Both the position numbers and the translations under genes were made by a program. The notes beneath the pieces are model-generated. The model ran no database searches. It was not told the origin of the DNA and saw only the letters and a program-made list of their open reading frames with translations. A DNA stretch of 18,056 nt, taken from positions 1 through 18,056 of the forward strand of contig URZP01000020.1 in assembly GCA_900552365.1 (NCBI GenBank). Direction: 5' to 3'. Origin of the DNA: an uncultured Coriobacteriaceae bacterium (GTDB lineage: Bacteria > Actinomycetota > Coriobacteriia > Coriobacteriales > Eggerthellaceae). This document shows positions 14,143 through 18,056 of this stretch, in pieces. Numbering within the stretch: position 1 is the first letter of the stretch; each line of letters opens with the position of its first letter.

Positions 14143-15504
14143 CTAGGCGCTTTTCTTTTGCTTGATAGCGGACAGTGCGCAGCCGATGACGGCGGCACAG
14201 ACAGCGGGAACGAGCCATGCAAGGCCAATGTTTGCAAGAGGCAGGGTGTCAAGGAACGGGATAGCGCCGGGGAGGAACGCATCGCGGACCGCGATGAGGA
14301 CGCTGACGACGGTGGTGACTCCGGTAACCCACGGCCAGACAAGCGGCAGCTTGTCGCAAACGTTGTGAGCCAGGCCCACGATCATCAAAGCGATGGAAAC
14401 GGGGTAAAGGGCGCTTAGCAGTGGCACCGAGAACGTCAGGATTGCGTCAAGGCCGAAGTTTGAAATGAAGCATGAGAAGACGGCGAAAGCAGCGGCCCAA
14501 ACAGGGTAGCCAAGCTTTCCCAGCATGTGTTGTTCGGGGTTGGGGGAGGCGGCGCCGAATGTCTCGGCGAAGTACGTGCCGCAGCAGCTGATAAGGCCGA
14601 TGCAAACGTTCAGGCAGGCAAGCAGGAAAATGGCGGCGATGATGATGGTGCCGGTAAGGCCGAAGTGCAGCGTTGCCGAAGCGGTGAGGATGGCGGCGCC
14701 GTTGGTTGCGCCGGGCATGACGGATCCAAGGCTGGTGCCCACGAAAGCCAAGCCGCAATAGATCACGGCCATAAGGATGCCTGCGATAACGCCGGCCTTC
14801 GAGATCTCGCGGGTAAGGCCAGCGGGGTCGGTAACGCCGAGACCCTTGATGTTCTCGGCGATGACCAGGCCGAACACCAGTGCGGCAAGCAGGTCCATGG
14901 TTTGGTAGCCTGTAAGGAAGCCCTGAATGGCGGCAGCTTCGTTGTAAGGCGCGATGGGATCCTGAGCGATGCCCGCCGGAGCCAGAATGGCCGAACCGAT
15001 GACCAAAACGAGCAGAACGATGAGAGCCGGGCCGGTGATGCGGCCGAGAAGCTTGGTAAGGGCACCGGGGCGCATAGCCAGCGTGTAGGCCACCACGAAG
15101 AACACGATGGAGAAGACAAGGCGAACCACTTCAACCGAAATGCCTTCGGGAAGCAGCGGCACGAGCATCTCGAACGACGTCGAGCTGGTGCGAGGAATAG
15201 CCAAGCAGGGGCCGATGGCCAGGTAGATTGCAGCGACGAAGATGCTGGAAAACAGCGGATGTGCCCGGTCGGCAAGCTCGCGGGCGGTGCCGACAAGGGC
15301 GACGGCCACAATGCCGAGGACGGGCAGTCCGATTCCGGCGATAAGGAAGCCAATGGTTGCGCCGATGCTCTGGGTACCCGCTTGCAGGCCCAAGAGCGGC
15401 GGAAGGATAAGGTTTCCCGCACCGAAGAACATCGAGAAAAGCGTGATGCCCACAGCGAGGGATTGACGCGGTGTAAGCGCCTTGGTAGAAGACGTGTTGC
15501 TCAT
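14143..15504 (-). CDS. brnQ: Branched-chain amino acid carrier (LIVCS family)
   Basis: BrnQ is a cation-coupled symporter for leucine, isoleucine and valine in the cytoplasmic membrane. The protein has 453 residues and about 12 hydrophobic segments. The N-terminal ALTPRQSLAVGITLFSMFFG (residues 9-28), continuing AGNLILPPLLG, is highly characteristic of BrnQ. The ATG at 15504 has GGGGAA about 8 nt upstream on its strand. A good sigma-70-type promoter lies just upstream (TTGATA-N17-TATAAA). It is transcribed alone, divergent from feoAB, and ends before the hairpin at 14080-14115. Length and sequence are as expected. Confidence 0.96.
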   Translation of the reverse strand: MSNTSSTKALTPRQSLAVGITLFSMFFGAGNLILPPLLGLQAGTQSIGATIGFLIAGIGLPVLGIVAVALVGTARELADRAHPLFSSIFVAAIYLAIGPCLAIPRTSSTSFEMLVPLLPEGISVEVVRLVFSIVFFVVAYTLAMRPGALTKLLGRITGPALIVLLVLVIGSAILAPAGIAQDPIAPYNEAAAIQGFLTGYQTMDLLAALVFGLVIAENIKGLGVTDPAGLTREISKAGVIAGILMAVIYCGLAFVGTSLGSVMPGATNGAAILTASATLHFGLTGTIIIAAIFLLACLNVCIGLISCCGTYFAETFGAASPNPEQHMLGKLGYPVWAAAFAVFSCFISNFGLDAILTFSVPLLSALYPVSIALMIVGLAHNVCDKLPLVWPWVTGVTTVVSVLIAVRDAFLPGAIPFLDTLPLANIGLAWLVPAVCAAVIGCALSAIKQKKSA

Positions 15505-15528
15505 TGCGAAAGTTCCCCAACTAACGTG

Positions 15529-15557
15529 TTTATAATTGTGACCAAGTATTCTATCAA
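15529..15557 (-). promoter_or_regulatory. Promoter of brnQ
   Basis: On the minus strand TTGATA (15552-15557) and TATAAA (15529-15534) are separated by exactly 17 bp. Each hexamer differs from consensus at a single base. The predicted transcript start is about 15-20 nt upstream of the brnQ start codon, giving a very short leader. Confidence 0.75.
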
Positions 15558-15596
15558 AAGCTTCGATGAGAATACTCGTTTTCGGGTGATTGGGCG

Positions 15597-15602
15597 TATA
15601 AT
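15597..15602 (+). promoter_or_regulatory. Possible -10 element of feoAB
   Basis: A perfect TATAAT lies 68 nt before the chosen feoAB start. No good -35 hexamer is present at 16-18 bp (ACTCGT at 17 bp). I looked for Fur or DtxR/IdeR boxes around it and found no convincing palindrome, so iron control is not visible here. Confidence 0.5.
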
Positions 15603-15670
15603 AAATGTTTGCGCTCTAAAGGCTGATTCGCTCGTGAGGCGTGTTCGTTGCCAACGGTAAGGCTTACAGC

Positions 15671-18034
15671 ATGAGACTTGATGCTCTTGAGATTGGAAAA
15701 GACGCGGTGGTCGCGTCGGTTGAGTCCGGCGATTCCTCCCTCCGTCAGCATATATTCGACATGGGTTTGACGCCTGGTACCGAAGTTACCATGGTTAAAT
15801 ATGCCCCCATGGGCGATCCTTTGGAAATCCGTCTGCGTGGTTACGAGCTTACGCTGCGCAAGGACGACGCCGCGCGCATCTCCCTTGTTGATGTGCATGA
15901 TTCCCATGACGTTTCGCGTGAGACGCCGCAGACGGGATTCACCGTTCATCCCGCTTTTGGCGAGGGCTGCCATCCGCGTCAGATGCGCAAAACGTTCTCG
16001 GAGGGAACTCCCCTCACGTTCGCCCTTGTTGGCAATCAGAACTGCGGCAAGACCACGCTGTTCAACAGGTTGACTGGGTCTAATCAGCACGTCGGCAACT
16101 TCCCGGGCGTTACGGTCGACCGTAAAGACGGCATCATCCGCAATCATCCCGAGGCAACCGTTACCGACCTTCCAGGTATTTACTCGCTTTCGCCTTACAC
16201 GGGCGAAGAGGTGGTTAGTCGAAAGTTCATTTTGGAATCGAAGCCCGATGCCATCATCAACATCATCGATGCCACCAATATCGAGCGAAACTTATATCTC
16301 ACGTTGCAACTTATCGAGCTTGATCGCCCCATGGTCATCGCTCTTAACATGATGGACGAGGTGGCTGCCAACGGTGGCACTATCGATGTCAACATGCTCG
16401 AGAAGCAGCTTGGCGTCCCCGTCGTGCCCATTTCCGCGGCGCGCAACGAGGGCATCAGCGAGCTTATCGAGCATGCCATCCATATTGCTCAGTACGACGA
16501 GCGCCCCGGGCGCATCGATTTCTGTTCGCCCAACCTTGATTCACGTGACGGCGGCGCTCTTCATCGTTGCATTCACGGCATCGCGAAACTGGTGGGCGAC
16601 CATGCCGAGGCTGCGGGTATTCCGCGTCGATTCGCTGCGACGAAGCTGGTTGAAGGCGATTCGCTTGTCATTGAATCGCTCAATCTCGATCAGAACGAGC
16701 TTGATGCCATCGAGCACATCGTCAAGCAGATGGAAGAGGAGTCGGGCCTCGATCGCATGGCTGCTCTGGCGGATATGCGATTCACGTTCATCGAGCACAT
16801 TTGCCTGGCGTGCGTCATTAAGCCGCATGAAAGCATCGAGCATAAGCGTTCAGAGGCAATCGATCGTGTTTTAACGGGTCGCTATACCGCCATTCCGATG
16901 TTCCTGCTGATCATGGGTCTGGTGTTTTGGCTGACGTTTGGCGTGATCGGCGCAGGCTTGCAGGGCGTTCTTGGGGATGCGATCGATGCATGCATCGATA
17001 TGGCGGCGGGCGCGCTTGAGGCCTTTGGCACGAACCCTGTGGTTCGCTCGCTTATCGTGGACGGTGTGATGACCGGTGTTGGCAGCGTCTTGTCGTTTTT
17101 GCCCATCATCGTCGTGCTGTTCCTGCTGCTGTCTATTTTGGAAGACTCTGGTTACATGGCACGCGTTGCGTTCGTCATGGACAAAGCGCTGCGACGTTTT
17201 GGCTTGTCGGGCCGCAGTTTCGTGCCCATGCTTCTAGGTTTTGGATGCAGCGTTCCCGCCATCATGTCCACGCGCACGCTGCCCTCCGACCACGATCGTA
17301 AGATGACCGTCATGCTCACGCCGTTCATGAGCTGTTCGGCGAAACTGCCGGTGTACGGCCTGTTTTGTGCGGCGTTCTTCCCGCAGGCGGCGGCTCTTGC
17401 CATGATCTCGCTATATGTCATCGGAATCCTTGTCGGCGTTGTCGTGGCGCTGATCTTCAAGCGCACGGCGTTCAAGGGCGAGCCGGTGCCGTTTGTCATG
17501 GAGCTTCCGAATTACCGTTTCCCTAGTGCTAAGTCCACATTGCTTTTGGCATGGGACAAGGCGAAGGGCTTCATCACCAAGGCGTTCACCATCATCTTTT
17601 TGGCATCCATCGTCATTTGGTTTTTGCAGACGTTCGATATTCGCTTCAACGTGGTTGCCGATCAGTCGCAAAGCATGCTGGCGGTGCTTGGCGGGTTCAT
17701 CGCGCCGTTGCTTGCGCCGCTTGGTTTCGGCGATTGGCGCACGTCAACCGCATTGGTGTGCGGCCTCGTAGCTAAGGAAAGCGTCATTTCGACGCTCACG
17801 GTTTTACTGGGATCCACGTCCACGGCAGTGCTTTCGGGCATGTTCACGCCGCCTATCGCCTATGTGTTCCTGGTGTTCGTGTTGTTGTATCCGCCGTGCG
17901 TTGCGTCAATCAGCACTGTTCGTTCCGAACTCGGTGGGCGCTACGCTGCGGCTGTGTTCGCGCTTCAGATAGGCGTCGCCTGGATCGTGGCATTTCTGTT
18001 CCATACCGCGTTTATGTTGGCTGGTTTGATTTAG
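15671..18034 (+). CDS. feoB: FeoA-FeoB fusion, ferrous iron transporter
   Basis: This protein takes up Fe2+ across the cytoplasmic membrane. It has 787 residues. Residues 1-75 form an SH3-like FeoA domain (DMGLTPGTEVTMVKYAPMGDPLEIRLRGYEL spans 30-60). A linker runs to about 115, then FeoB follows. The G-domain motifs are GNQNCGKTT (121-129), GVTVD (146-150), DLPG (166-169), NMMD (226-229) and SAARNEG (255-261). The membrane part includes the Gate stretches GFGCSVPAIMSTRT and TPFMSCSAKLPVY, and the C-terminus is complete. The ATG at 15671 has TAAGG about 8 nt upstream; the GTG at 15641 adds ten residues outside the FeoA fold and its GAGG is too close. It is divergent from brnQ. The final 22 bases after the stop hold nothing readable. 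Confidence 0.95.
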   Translation: MRLDALEIGKDAVVASVESGDSSLRQHIFDMGLTPGTEVTMVKYAPMGDPLEIRLRGYELTLRKDDAARISLVDVHDSHDVSRETPQTGFTVHPAFGEGCHPRQMRKTFSEGTPLTFALVGNQNCGKTTLFNRLTGSNQHVGNFPGVTVDRKDGIIRNHPEATVTDLPGIYSLSPYTGEEVVSRKFILESKPDAIINIIDATNIERNLYLTLQLIELDRPMVIALNMMDEVAANGGTIDVNMLEKQLGVPVVPISAARNEGISELIEHAIHIAQYDERPGRIDFCSPNLDSRDGGALHRCIHGIAKLVGDHAEAAGIPRRFAATKLVEGDSLVIESLNLDQNELDAIEHIVKQMEEESGLDRMAALADMRFTFIEHICLACVIKPHESIEHKRSEAIDRVLTGRYTAIPMFLLIMGLVFWLTFGVIGAGLQGVLGDAIDACIDMAAGALEAFGTNPVVRSLIVDGVMTGVGSVLSFLPIIVVLFLLLSILEDSGYMARVAFVMDKALRRFGLSGRSFVPMLLGFGCSVPAIMSTRTLPSDHDRKMTVMLTPFMSCSAKLPVYGLFCAAFFPQAAALAMISLYVIGILVGVVVALIFKRTAFKGEPVPFVMELPNYRFPSAKSTLLLAWDKAKGFITKAFTIIFLASIVIWFLQTFDIRFNVVADQSQSMLAVLGGFIAPLLAPLGFGDWRTSTALVCGLVAKESVISTLTVLLGSTSTAVLSGMFTPPIAYVFLVFVLLYPPCVASISTVRSELGGRYAAAVFALQIGVAWIVAFLFHTAFMLAGLI

Positions 18035-18056
18035 TTTTGATAGCCACTAAGAGCGG

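Noticed and set aside
14527..15660. Long + strand open frame across brnQ that runs into the feoAB promoter region
   Set aside because: It is antisense to an intact BrnQ, and its translation is a low-complexity Gly/Asp/Lys-rich shadow.

Overview
The window looks like chromosomal DNA of an anaerobic, moderately high-GC bacterium. The glycyl-radical enzyme, rubrerythrin, Tat-exported TRAP lipoprotein, BrnQ carrier and fused FeoA-FeoB point to a gut Coriobacteriia/Eggerthellales-type actinobacterium. This taxonomic call is an inference from gene style; a clostridial host is not excluded. No rRNA, tRNA, CRISPR array, insertion sequence or phage gene was seen.

The left half (about 1-8065, all + strand) reads as an anaerobic sulfonate-utilisation locus. 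It has two transcription units: a TRAP transporter (Tat-lipoprotein receptor plus a fused DctQM permease), and a glycyl-radical enzyme with its two-cluster activase and an amidohydrolase-fold protein. The glycyl-radical enzyme carries every active-site residue I recall for isethionate sulfite-lyase IslA (R189, Q193, W374, C468, E470, R678, F682, G805), all at one constant offset of +8. The proposed route is isethionate uptake, then C-S cleavage to acetaldehyde and sulfite. Neither product has a dedicated enzyme in the window, and no microcompartment genes are present.

The regions upstream of the transporter and of islA share an unusual element: a palindrome TGCAA-N7-TTGCA followed by a third half-site TGCAAC, with identical internal spacing (0, 12 and 30 bp) at both places. 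This is a strong candidate for a pathway-specific operator joining the two units; its regulator is not in the window. The third gene of the islA unit has lost most of the usual amidohydrolase metal ligands, so its role is open.

The right half is ordinary chromosome: rubrerythrin (+), release factor RF3 (-), a LOG-family protein (-), an M3-like lipoprotein metallopeptidase (+), a TetR-type regulator (+), the branched-chain amino acid carrier BrnQ (-) and the FeoA-FeoB ferrous iron transporter (+). Terminator-like hairpins lie in the convergent gaps rubrerythrin/prfC and tetR/brnQ. brnQ and feoAB diverge from a compact promoter region.
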